59,026 nucleotides of DNA, from NCBI GenBank assembly GCA_023269235.1, contig JAHFTW010000012.1, positions 1-59,026 of the forward strand, read 5' to 3'. A program made the translations under genes and the position numbers. Source of the stretch: Thermoplasmata archaeon. Lineage in GTDB: Archaea > Thermoplasmatota > E2 > JACPAO01 > JAHFTW01. Of this stretch, positions 1 to 6,858 are shown piece by piece (position 1 is the stretch's first letter; each line of letters begins with the position of its first letter). The notes below the pieces were generated by a model, which was not told where the DNA came from, did no database searches, and saw nothing but the letters and a program-made list of their open reading frames with translations.

Positions 1-349
1 CACCATCGTCGCCAAGGACTCCCCGGGTTTCGCGACCAGCCGCCTCGGCATCATCCTCGGCAACGAGGCGATGCGCATGCTCGAGGAGGGCGTCGCCTCG
101 GCGCGCGACATCGACACCGCGATGAAACTGGGCTACGGCCACCCGATGGGCCCCTTGGAGCTTTCCGACCTCGTCGGCCTCGACGTGCGCCTCGGCATCA
201 GCGAGTACCTCAAGACGATGCTCGGGCCGCAGTTCGACGCTCCCGCCATCGTCCGCAAGCTCGTCGCGCGCGGCGAACTGGGCAAGAAGTCCGGCAAGGG
301 CCTCTACGACTGGTCCGACGGCACGCCGAAGGAGCGCATCTTGCCATGA
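1..349 (+). CDS. 3-hydroxyacyl-CoA dehydrogenase, C-terminal part (partial at window edge)
   Basis: The reading frame enters from the left edge and ends in TGA at 347-349, so only about 115 C-terminal residues are visible. They match the helical C-terminal (dimerisation) domain of 3-hydroxybutyryl/3-hydroxyacyl-CoA dehydrogenases: KDSPGF near the edge, ILGNEAMRMLEEG, the GYGHPMGPLELSDLVGLD block and the terminal GKKSGKGLYDW. The NAD-binding Rossmann half lies outside the window. The family oxidises L-3-hydroxyacyl-CoA to 3-ketoacyl-CoA with NAD+ in beta-oxidation or butyryl-CoA-type pathways. The stop codon overlaps the next start (ATGA at 346-349), so it is probably translationally coupled to the enoyl-CoA hydratase, the enzyme of the preceding pathway step. 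Confidence 0.9.
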   Translation, partial: TIVAKDSPGFATSRLGIILGNEAMRMLEEGVASARDIDTAMKLGYGHPMGPLELSDLVGLDVRLGISEYLKTMLGPQFDAPAIVRKLVARGELGKKSGKGLYDWSDGTPKERILP

Positions 350-1110
350 CCGACACCGCGTTGGTCCTCGCCCGTGACGACGGCCGCGTCCGCGTCCTCA
401 CCCTCAACCGTCCGGAGGCCCGCAACGCCCTCAACGCCGCGCTCCGCGCCGAGCTCATCGCCTGCCTGCACGAGGCCGAGAACGACGCCTCCGTCGGCGC
501 CCTTGTCCTCACCGGGGCCGGCTCCGCGTTCGCGGCCGGGGCCGACGTGCGCGAACTGGTCGCCCGCTCCAGCGCCGAGCAGCGCGACTTCCTGCAACCG
601 CCCAACATCTACTCCGTCGTCGAGCAGCTCCGCAAGCCCGTCGTGGCCGCCCTCAACGGTCACGCCCTCGGAGCGGGCCTGGAGCTCGCCACGGCCTGCG
701 ACCTGCGCGTCGCGAGCGAGAAGGCCAAGCTCGGGCAACCCGAGATCGCCCTCGGCCTCATCCCGGGCGGCGGTGGAACGCAACGCCTGGTCCGTCTCCT
801 CGGCCGCGGCGGCGCAGCCCGTCTCGTCCTCACTGGCGACGGGGTCGGCGCCCCCGAGGCGCTCGCCATGGGACTCGTGGACCTCGTCGTGCCCGAGGGA
901 CAAGCCGTAGCGCGCGCCACTGAACTAGCCACTGCGATGGCGCGCCACGACCCCGCGGCCCTCGCGGCCGCCAAGCGCGCCCTCCACGCCGCCACCGCGC
1001 TTCCCTACGGCCAAGGCCTTGAACGCGAGATCGAGGAGTTCGTCGCCCTGCACGGGCGCCCAGAGACCCAACAGGCCCTGCGCGCGTTCTTGGAGAAACC
1101 TAAGGCATGA
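346..1110 (+). CDS. Enoyl-CoA hydratase/isomerase family protein
   Basis: A 254-residue crotonase-fold protein of normal family length. Visible signatures are LNRPEARNALNAALRAEL near the N terminus, the oxyanion-hole region GSAFAAGADVREL, and the NGHALGAGLELATACDLRVASE block followed by GQPEIALGLIPGGGGTQRL. The Glu in GQPEIALGL matches one catalytic Glu of hydratases; the second position reads GAGLELA, so isomerase or hydrolase activity cannot be excluded. The family adds water across trans-2-enoyl-CoA. The start overlaps the dehydrogenase stop by 4 nt and the stop overlaps the next start by 4 nt (ATGA at 1107-1110), making a tight three-gene operon. The dehydrogenase neighbour supports fatty-acyl or aromatic-derived acyl-CoA degradation. 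Confidence 0.9.
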   Translation: MTDTALVLARDDGRVRVLTLNRPEARNALNAALRAELIACLHEAENDASVGALVLTGAGSAFAAGADVRELVARSSAEQRDFLQPPNIYSVVEQLRKPVVAALNGHALGAGLELATACDLRVASEKAKLGQPEIALGLIPGGGGTQRLVRLLGRGGAARLVLTGDGVGAPEALAMGLVDLVVPEGQAVARATELATAMARHDPAALAAAKRALHAATALPYGQGLEREIEEFVALHGRPETQQALRAFLEKPKA

Positions 1111-1955
1111 CGGATGCCCGCTGGCGCCACGCCGGAATCCCGGTGGTGGACGGCCACGTCCACGTCAACCGCTTCGACCTGATGACGCCGGCCGCGCAGA
1201 CGACCATTCGAAGCAACGCCACATTTCCGCTGATGGAGCGCTTCGTCGCGAGCCCGGAGGCGTTCCTGGAGCACATGGACCGCGAAGGCGTTGCACAATC
1301 CTGGCTCATCAACTACTGCGCGAAGAAGGTGATGGGCTACGGCCCCGAAGTGAACGAGTGGGTCGCGAATTACGTCGAAGCAGACCCGGAGCGGCTTGTC
1401 GCGGTCGGAGGCGTCGAAGTGGACGCGGCAAGCGAGGAGTCCATCGAACGCTTGCACGACCTCGGCATCCAGGCCCTCAAGGTCCACACCGTCCACCAGC
1501 ACGTCTCCCCCGACGACCAGCGCCTGGAACCGGCCTTTGCCGCCTGCGAACGTCTTGGGATGCCCGTCATCTTCCACACCGGCACCAGCCGCTTCCCGGG
1601 CTCCGACAACAGGTTCGCGGACCCTGCGCCCATCGCGGCTGTCTGCGCGCGCCACCCCAAGCTCCGAATCATCCTTGCCCATGGAGGACGCCCCGACCAC
1701 ACGCAGACCGCGCTGGCCATCCTGAGCAAGCATCCGAACGCATGGCTTGACCTCTCCAGTTGTCCGCCACGGCGCCTGCCCGACTACTTCGGCGACCTGG
1801 AGGCCCTTGCACCGCGCACGCTCTGGGGAAGCGACTGGCCCGGCCCCGGAGTCCCCGGAATGGGCCCCAACATCGAGGCGTTCCTCGCGCTCGGCCTCTC
1901 GGCGAAGGCGAACCGGGCCATCCTGCGCGACAATGCGATGGCACTGTTGCGCTAA
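1107..1955 (+). CDS. Amidohydrolase-2 (ACMSD-like) family metal-dependent hydrolase
   Basis: A 282-residue TIM-barrel protein. The N-terminal HxH metal motif (VVDGHVHV), a mid-protein FHTG, AHGG, and the C-terminal GSDWPGPG with its conserved Asp are all present, as in the amidohydrolase-2 family, which includes decarboxylases such as ACMSD and lactonases such as LigI-type enzymes. It is the last gene of the hydroxyacyl-CoA dehydrogenase-enoyl-CoA hydratase operon, with ATGA overlap at its start. An aromatic-acid or lactone substrate is therefore plausible, but nothing visible fixes the reaction. Its stop overlaps the convergent alpha/beta-hydrolase gene by 4 bp. Confidence 0.8.
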   Translation: MTDARWRHAGIPVVDGHVHVNRFDLMTPAAQTTIRSNATFPLMERFVASPEAFLEHMDREGVAQSWLINYCAKKVMGYGPEVNEWVANYVEADPERLVAVGGVEVDAASEESIERLHDLGIQALKVHTVHQHVSPDDQRLEPAFAACERLGMPVIFHTGTSRFPGSDNRFADPAPIAAVCARHPKLRIILAHGGRPDHTQTALAILSKHPNAWLDLSSCPPRRLPDYFGDLEALAPRTLWGSDWPGPGVPGMGPNIEAFLALGLSAKANRAILRDNAMALLR

Positions 1956-2761
1956 CGGAGCTTAGCGAGCGGGAACGTCCGCGTCAGCCAGGCGACGACT
2001 TCCTTGTTGAAGCGCGCCGCCTGCTCGACCGGCGCAAGGTGCGCCGCGCCGGAGATGATGGCCGTCTCCGAGCCGCGGAACGCCTGCGCGAGGCGCATCA
2101 CCTCGTCCATCGGGATGACCTCGTCCTGGTCGCCGGCGACGGCGAGGCAGGGCATGTTCCACGCGGCGAGCTTGCCGCGCAAGTCGGCGCGGTCCATCAT
2201 GCCGAGGATGGCGGCCGCGGCGCCGGCGGGTCGCTGCGAGTCCATCCAGTCATGGACCTTCTTGACGAGGGCGGGGTTGGCGTCGCGCGTCGCGGCGGTA
2301 AGTTGTTTGGGGAGTTGGGCCGCCACGACGGCGCCCATGCCCTCCTTGAGGACCTTGGCGGCGAGGTCGCGGCGGGCGGCCTTGGCGGCGTCGAGGTCAG
2401 CGCCAGCCCTCGTGTTGGAGAGGACCATGCCGGCGACGCGTTCGCGGTGGAGGTTGCCGAGCTGGAGGGCGACGTAGCCGCCCATGCTGAACCCGACGAC
2501 GACGGCCTGGCGGACGGCGAGCTTGTCGAGGAGGGCCGCGATGTCGTCGGCCATCTCGCGCATCGTCGCGGTGCGAGCCAAAGGGGATTGGCCGAGGCCG
2601 CGCAGGTCGGGGACGATGACCTTGCATCCGGCGTCGGCGAGGACCTTGGTGGTGCCTTCCCACATGCGGCCATCGTAGGGGAAGCCGTGCAGGAGGACGA
2701 CGGGCAGGCCGGCGCCGGGGCCGTGGACTTGGTGGGAGAGATCGATGGGCATGGGATTCAC
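1952..2761 (-). CDS. Alpha/beta-hydrolase, enol-lactonase/esterase-like
   Basis: About 269 residues with the alpha/beta-hydrolase pattern: VVLLHGFPYDGRMW (oxyanion HG), the nucleophile elbow GFSMGG, an acidic residue near AGDQDEVIP, and the terminal His in GAAHLAPVE. This is the pattern of 3-oxoadipate enol-lactonase-like hydrolases and related esterases. Two starts are possible. GTG at 2761 overlaps the upstream stop (GTGA), the arrangement used at the previous junction of this operon. ATG at 2752 gives MPIDLSHQ. I list the longer form. It is the last gene of the minus-strand aldehyde dehydrogenase-enoyl-CoA hydratase operon, so a role in opening a lactone or thioester intermediate is plausible but unproven. 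Confidence 0.85.
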   Translation of the reverse strand: MNPMPIDLSHQVHGPGAGLPVVLLHGFPYDGRMWEGTTKVLADAGCKVIVPDLRGLGQSPLARTATMREMADDIAALLDKLAVRQAVVVGFSMGGYVALQLGNLHRERVAGMVLSNTRAGADLDAAKAARRDLAAKVLKEGMGAVVAAQLPKQLTAATRDANPALVKKVHDWMDSQRPAGAAAAILGMMDRADLRGKLAAWNMPCLAVAGDQDEVIPMDEVMRLAQAFRGSETAIISGAAHLAPVEQAARFNKEVVAWLTRTFPLAKLR

Positions 2762-3555
2762 CCGAAGCGGGGCTTGCGTTTCTCGCCGAACGCGGCGACA
2801 CCTTCCTTGAAGTCCTTCGTCCCGGCCGCGGCGGCGATGAGGCCGCGCTCCAGGTCCAACTGCTGCTCGAAGGAGAGGACGGACTGCGCGTCGAGGAGGC
2901 GTTTGGTGCCTTCGCGGCTACGACTGGCCCAAGCCCCCCACTCGGCGGCGACGGCGAGAGCGCGCGGCACGACCTGGTCGACGGCGACCTGCTCGTCGAG
3001 GAGACCGAGCTCGAACGCCGTCTCGGCCGTCATGACCTCGTTCGTGAAGAAGAACTGACGCGTGCGTTGTTCGCCCATGAGGCGCGGCAGGAGCCACGTC
3101 GAGCCGCCGTCGGGGCTCAAGCCGAGGCCGAAGTAGCCGGCCGCGAAGCGCGCGTCCGGGCCCCCGATGCGCGCGTCGGCCGCCAGCGCGAGGCCGAGGC
3201 CACCGCCCGCGGCGACACCATTGACGGCGGCGATGAACACTTTGTCACTGGCGCGCAGCTCGAGGAGAAGCGGGTGCAGCTCGGCCGTGGTGTCGAGGAC
3301 CCACTGGACCGCGGTGCCGTCCTTCACGCCGTCGGCGAACTGCTTGACGTCGGCGCCCGTGCTGAAAGCCTTCCCTTTGCCGGTAAGCACGATGGCGCGC
3401 ACGGCGGGGTCGGCGATAAGGGCCTGGACCTTGCGATGCAGCTCGCCCACGATGGAGGCGTCGATGCTGTTGGCGCGCGCGGCGTTGTCGAAGCTGAGAA
3501 GAGCGACGCCGCCGTCGTGGCGGGTCTCGCTGACGAAGTTCGCCAAACGGCTCAC
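2758..3555 (-). CDS. Enoyl-CoA hydratase/isomerase (PaaG-like)
   Basis: A 265-residue crotonase-family protein: LLSFDNAARANSIDA, the oxyanion segment GKAFSTGADVKQF, and NGVAAGGGLGLALAADARI followed by YFGLGLSPDGGSTWLLPRLMG. The Asp in SPDGGSTW and absence of the hydratase Glu pattern resemble PaaG-type delta-isomerases. I place the start at GTG 3555, giving a GTGA overlap with the aldehyde dehydrogenase stop (3552-3555); reading further upstream only gives a meaningless frame inside that gene. The order aldehyde dehydrogenase, isomerase/hydratase, alpha/beta-hydrolase faces the other acyl-CoA operon at 1-1955 and may feed the same pathway. Phenylacetate-like or fatty-acid substrates are both possible. 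Confidence 0.88.
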   Translation of the reverse strand: MSRLANFVSETRHDGGVALLSFDNAARANSIDASIVGELHRKVQALIADPAVRAIVLTGKGKAFSTGADVKQFADGVKDGTAVQWVLDTTAELHPLLLELRASDKVFIAAVNGVAAGGGLGLALAADARIGGPDARFAAGYFGLGLSPDGGSTWLLPRLMGEQRTRQFFFTNEVMTAETAFELGLLDEQVAVDQVVPRALAVAAEWGAWASRSREGTKRLLDAQSVLSFEQQLDLERGLIAAAAGTKDFKEGVAAFGEKRKPRFG

Positions 3556-4994
3556 CCGAGGTTTACGTTGACGTTCTTGGTGCGCGTGTAGAACGACATG
3601 GCGTCGCGGCCCTGCTCGGCGCCGATGCCGGATTTCTTCCAGCCTGTGAACGGCGTCTGCGGGAACGTGACCGGGTACTCGTTGATGCTGACCATGCCCG
3701 ACTGGAGGTCGCGGGCGACCTTGTGCGCGGTGGAGAGATCCTTCGTCCACACGCCATTGAGCAGTCCGAACTGCGAGCCGTTGGCGAGCTTGACCGCGTC
3801 GTCCACGTTGGCGAACGGCATGACGCTCAACACGGGGCCGAAGATCTCCTCTTGCCAGCACGCGTTGGTGGCGCCGAGGTCGGTGAGGATGGTGGGCTCG
3901 ACGAACGCGCCGGCAGCGAGGCGGGCATCAGCGGGGGCCGTGCCGCCCAGGACGACCTTTGCGCCCTGCTCGACGCCTTTTTGCACGAGGCCGAGGACCG
4001 ACTTGCGCTGGCCTTGGCTCACCATGCTGCCGATGCGCACGCCGTCTTCTTGCCCGGGGCCGATCTTCCAGCCCGCGGCCTCGGCCTTGACAGCCTCGAC
4101 GAGGGGGGCATGAAGCGACTCGTGGACGAGCACGCGGCTGCCGGCCCAGCACATCTGGCCGGCGTTCATGAAGATGCCAAAGCAGATTCCCTTCGCGGCC
4201 TTCTTCAGGTCGGCGTCGGAGCAGACGATGTGGGCGCCTTTGCCTCCGAGCTCGAGCGTGACGGGGGTGATGTTGGCCGCGGCCGCGCGCATGACCTCGA
4301 CGCCGGTCGGGACCGACCCGGTAAGGCTGACGCCGTCCACGTCGGGGTGCGCGGAGAGACGGCCGCCGACTTCGGCGCCGGGGCCGGTGAGAATCTGGAG
4401 GACGCCCTTGGGAAGCCCGGCCTCCTCGGCGAGCTTGGCCCACGCGAGCAGGCTGAGCGGCGTGAGGCTCGCGGGTTTCGCGATGACCGTGCAGCCGGCG
4501 GCGAGGGCCGGAGCGATGCTGCGGACGGCGAGCTGGACGGGGAAGTTCCACGGGACGATGTGCGCGGTGACCCCGAGCGGCTGCTGGAGCGTGTAGTCGA
4601 GCCGGTCGCCAGGGACAGGAATCGTGCGGCCTTCGACCTTGTCGCACCAGCCGGCGAAGTACTCGAGCGTCCAGGCGGCGAAGCGGACGTCGCCCATGGC
4701 CTCCTTGAGGGTCTTGCCGTTGTTGCGCGACTCGAGAAGGGCCAGCTCAGCCGCCTTCGCGTTCGTGAGCGCGGCGAGCTTCTGCAGGATGCGGGCCCGC
4801 TGGGCCGGGTCCATCGTGCGCCATTCCTTGGACTCGAAGGCGGCGCGGCTCGCGGCCACGGCGGCGTCCACGTCGTCGCGGTTGCCCTGCGGCACCTGCG
4901 CGATGACCTGGCCGGTGGCGGGGTCGTGGACGGGGGCGAGGGGGCGGTCCTTGACCCAGTTGCCGGCCAAGAGCATGGACTGGACGTCGGTCAT
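3552..4994 (-). CDS. NAD(P)-dependent aldehyde dehydrogenase
   Basis: A 480-residue ALDH-superfamily enzyme of normal length. Visible landmarks are PWNFP (catalytic Asn), the cofactor region KPASLTPLSLL, TLELGGKGAHIV with the general-base Glu, and NAGQMCWAGSRV with the nucleophilic Cys, followed by EEIFGPVLSV. It oxidises an aldehyde to the acid (or acyl-CoA). ATG at 4994 is preceded by an A/T-rich box (5019-5026) about 28 nt upstream, so the mRNA is probably leaderless. It is first in a three-gene operon with overlapping GTGA junctions. Substrate specificity cannot be read from the sequence; betaine, semialdehyde and aromatic aldehyde types remain open. Confidence 0.92.
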   Translation of the reverse strand: MTDVQSMLLAGNWVKDRPLAPVHDPATGQVIAQVPQGNRDDVDAAVAASRAAFESKEWRTMDPAQRARILQKLAALTNAKAAELALLESRNNGKTLKEAMGDVRFAAWTLEYFAGWCDKVEGRTIPVPGDRLDYTLQQPLGVTAHIVPWNFPVQLAVRSIAPALAAGCTVIAKPASLTPLSLLAWAKLAEEAGLPKGVLQILTGPGAEVGGRLSAHPDVDGVSLTGSVPTGVEVMRAAAANITPVTLELGGKGAHIVCSDADLKKAAKGICFGIFMNAGQMCWAGSRVLVHESLHAPLVEAVKAEAAGWKIGPGQEDGVRIGSMVSQGQRKSVLGLVQKGVEQGAKVVLGGTAPADARLAAGAFVEPTILTDLGATNACWQEEIFGPVLSVMPFANVDDAVKLANGSQFGLLNGVWTKDLSTAHKVARDLQSGMVSINEYPVTFPQTPFTGWKKSGIGAEQGRDAMSFYTRTKNVNVNLG

Positions 4995-5018
4995 CGTTGC
5001 GCGGACGGCGGCTTCAGG

Positions 5019-5026
5019 TGAAAAGC
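5019..5026 (-). promoter_or_regulatory. Probable TATA-like box of the aldehyde dehydrogenase operon
   Basis: On the minus strand the box reads GCTTTTCA, centred about 28 nt before ATG 4994. The spacing fits leaderless archaeal transcription. Confidence 0.45.
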
Positions 5027-5063
5027 CTGGAGGGTCGTGCAGGCTGACCCGCTCACGCCCAAG

Positions 5064-5235
5064 ACACAGATTGCGCAGATACCTTCAGAATCGGTTCGGG
5101 CAAAATCGACGCTCTCGCCAGCGACCGCCAACATGCATCAGATTTTCTTGTCGGGCTCGGCTCCATTTTGGAGGCGACCGACGGTCCAGCCGTCGTCGCC
5201 CATCCTGAACCCAGAGTCATCTGCTGAATCTGTGT
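5064..5235. repeat. Dispersed inverted-repeat element, copy R1 (172 bp)
   Basis: The segment begins ACACAGATTGCGCAGAT and ends with a tail whose reverse complement is ACACAGATTCAGCAGAT, a 17-bp terminal inverted repeat with two mismatches. Elements with the same termini lie at 33743-33913 (171 bp) and 44874-45005 (132 bp). No ORF is apparent. It sits between the promoter of the aldehyde dehydrogenase operon and the 3' end of the next minus-strand gene, and fills most of the 4995-5257 gap. A MITE-like mobile element or a structured intergenic repeat are the two readings. Confidence 0.75.
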
Positions 5236-5257
5236 CCCGGAGCGAGCGGAAGCGACG

Positions 5258-6241
5258 TCAGTAGCCGACCGTGATGCGGCCCTGCCCGGTTCCCGCCTCA
5301 ATCGCGTCCACGAAGGCCACGGCGTAGTCCTCCATGCTGATGCGGCTGACGCCCTTCTTGTCGGTGAGGAGCTGGTCGGTGCCGAGACGGAACTTGCCGG
5401 TGCGCTTGCCGGGTTCCAGGAACGCGGAGGGGCTGATGGCGGTCCACGCGACCCCTTCGCCGCCCTTGCGGAACGCGGCGAGGGCGTCGCGGTGCGCGAC
5501 GGCGACCGGGCGCCATTCGAGCGGGAAATCCTTGGAGTCGACGAGCTGCTTGCCCGGGGCGACCTCGAGCGAGCCTGCGCCGTTGACGGCCACGACGGGC
5601 TTGCCCGTCTCGCGGGCGCCGGAGACCAGCGCCTTCGCGGCGTGGACGAGCACGGCCGGCTCGTTGTCGGGAGGCGAGATGGCGGACGCGATGACGTCGT
5701 GGCTGCGACCGACGACGGCCACCTGGAGCGGGTCGGTGACGTCGCCGCGCACGACCTTCAGGTTGGGGTTGACCGCGCCGAGCCGGGCCGGGTCGCGCAC
5801 GAGGCCGGTCACCTTGTGGCCGCGCTCCAGGGCCTCCTCGGCGATGCGCGAGCCGACGGCGCCGGAGGCGCCGAAGAGGGCGATGCGCAGCGACCGGGTC
5901 GTGCGGGCGGGCGACCCAGGCGCGGCGGGGGCGGGGGCAGGGGCCGGGCGCGCGGCGGGCGCGGTGGCCATGGGAACGACCTCGCGGAACTCGAGCGGGG
6001 CCGGCTTGCCCTTGGCCGCCGGCTTCGCCGCGGGACGGGCCTTCGGGGAGGTCTTGCGCGCCGGGGCCTTGGCCTTCTTGGCCTTCACGACGGTCTTGGC
6101 CTTGGTCGGCTTCGAGGCCTTCGCGGCGGCCTTCGGCTGCGCCGTTTTCGCGGGGCGCTTGGCGGCCTTCGCGGCCTTGGACTTGGGGGCAGCTTTCTTG
6201 ACTTGCTTGCGGGAGCGGGAGGCAGGGGGCATGGTGACCAT
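5258..6241 (-). CDS. NAD(P)-binding (NmrA/SDR-like) protein with histone-H1-like N-terminal tail
   Basis: About 327 residues. Residues 1-80 are almost only Lys, Ala, Pro and Arg (KKAAPKSKAAKAAKRPAK and similar), then a Pro/Ala linker to about residue 115. A Rossmann domain follows: IALFGASGAVGSRIAEEAL is the dinucleotide-binding loop, GLVRDP follows the second strand, and SAFLEPGKRTGKF lies near the end, as in NAD(P)H-binding NmrA-like or atypical SDR proteins. No classic YxxxK pair is evident. The start is ATG 6241 because CTTATGG lies 24 nt upstream (6262-6268); ATG 6232 is possible. The tail resembles histone H1 or lysine-rich bacterial DNA-binding tails, so nucleic-acid association is inferred. 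A similar tail occurs on PurL at 45024-47663. Confidence 0.75.
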   Translation of the reverse strand: MVTMPPASRSRKQVKKAAPKSKAAKAAKRPAKTAQPKAAAKASKPTKAKTVVKAKKAKAPARKTSPKARPAAKPAAKGKPAPLEFREVVPMATAPAARPAPAPAPAAPGSPARTTRSLRIALFGASGAVGSRIAEEALERGHKVTGLVRDPARLGAVNPNLKVVRGDVTDPLQVAVVGRSHDVIASAISPPDNEPAVLVHAAKALVSGARETGKPVVAVNGAGSLEVAPGKQLVDSKDFPLEWRPVAVAHRDALAAFRKGGEGVAWTAISPSAFLEPGKRTGKFRLGTDQLLTDKKGVSRISMEDYAVAFVDAIEAGTGQGRITVGY

Positions 6242-6261
6242 GGGGCGACCAGGCGTCCAGT

Positions 6262-6268
6262 CCATAAG
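6262..6268 (-). promoter_or_regulatory. TATA-like box in the 6242-6328 divergent gap
   Basis: The minus strand reads CTTATGG, centred 24 nt before ATG 6241; the helicase at 51553 has the same heptamer at the same distance. Read on the plus strand (CCATAAG) it is 25 nt before GTG 6290, an alternative start of the SnoaL-like gene, so it may serve both directions. Confidence 0.45.
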
Positions 6269-6328
6269 CCCGACGGCCATGGGCTCCTTGTGCCCGAGCC
6301 CGACAGCCCCTCCAAGGCCGCCGAGACG

Positions 6329-6799
6329 ATGAACCTGCAGACGGTGCGGCGTCTCTACAAGGCGTTCGGCGAGCGGGACGCGGCGACGATGGCGGCCTGC
6401 TACCACCCCGACGCGCGTTTCTCCGACCCGGTCTTCCAGGACCTGCACGGCACCGAGATCGGCCAGATGTGGAGTATGCTCGGCGCCGGAGCGAAGGACC
6501 TCACCATCACCGCGACGGAGATGCAGGCCGACGCCACCGCCGGCTCCGCCCTCTGGGTCGCCACCTACACGTTCTCCCGCACGGGCCGGCCGGTCCGCAA
6601 CGTCATCACCGCCCGTTTCCTCTTCCGCGACGGTCTCATCGTGGACCACAAGGACCGCTTCGGCTTCTGGCGCTGGTCCCGGCAGGCGCTCGGGCCGACG
6701 GGCCTCTTCCTCGGTTGGACCCCCATGGTTCGCAGCAAGGTGCGCGCCGATGCCCGCGGCCGCCTCATCAAGTTCATGGCCGAGAACCCGAAGGCGTAG
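6329..6799 (+). CDS. SnoaL/NTF2-like fold protein
   Basis: A 156-residue protein beginning MNLQTVRRLYKAFGERDAAT, with the pattern of SnoaL-like/ketosteroid-isomerase-like small alpha+beta-barrel proteins: an N-terminal helix pair, YHPDARFSDPVF, ATYTFSRTGR and ARFLFRDGLIVDHKDRFGFW. Members act as isomerases, cyclases or ligand binders; no catalytic assignment is possible. I chose ATG 6329 because the family usually starts just before this first helix. GTG 6290 in the same frame would add 13 residues and has an A/T-rich box 25 nt upstream. The gene is divergent from the NAD(P)-binding protein and ends about 60 bp before proS. Confidence 0.75.
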   Translation: MNLQTVRRLYKAFGERDAATMAACYHPDARFSDPVFQDLHGTEIGQMWSMLGAGAKDLTITATEMQADATAGSALWVATYTFSRTGRPVRNVITARFLFRDGLIVDHKDRFGFWRWSRQALGPTGLFLGWTPMVRSKVRADARGRLIKFMAENPKA

Positions 6800-6826
6800 G
6801 CGAGCCCCCAGACGCCGGCCGCCCCG

Positions 6827-6835
6827 CTTTTATCG
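6827..6835 (+). promoter_or_regulatory. proS TATA-like box inside a hairpin loop
   Basis: CTTTTATCG is centred 28 nt before ATG 6859. It is flanked by CCCCG (6822-6826) and CGCGGGG (6834-6840), which can pair around it, and TTT follows. The same hairpin could terminate the upstream SnoaL-like transcript. Confidence 0.5.
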
Positions 6836-6858
6836 CGGGGTTTCGTCGCGGACTTGCC

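Noticed and set aside
5064-5235. CRISPR-like repeats considered for the ACACAGATT words
   Set aside because: Only paired termini occur per locus, with no regular spacer array and no cas genes in the window.
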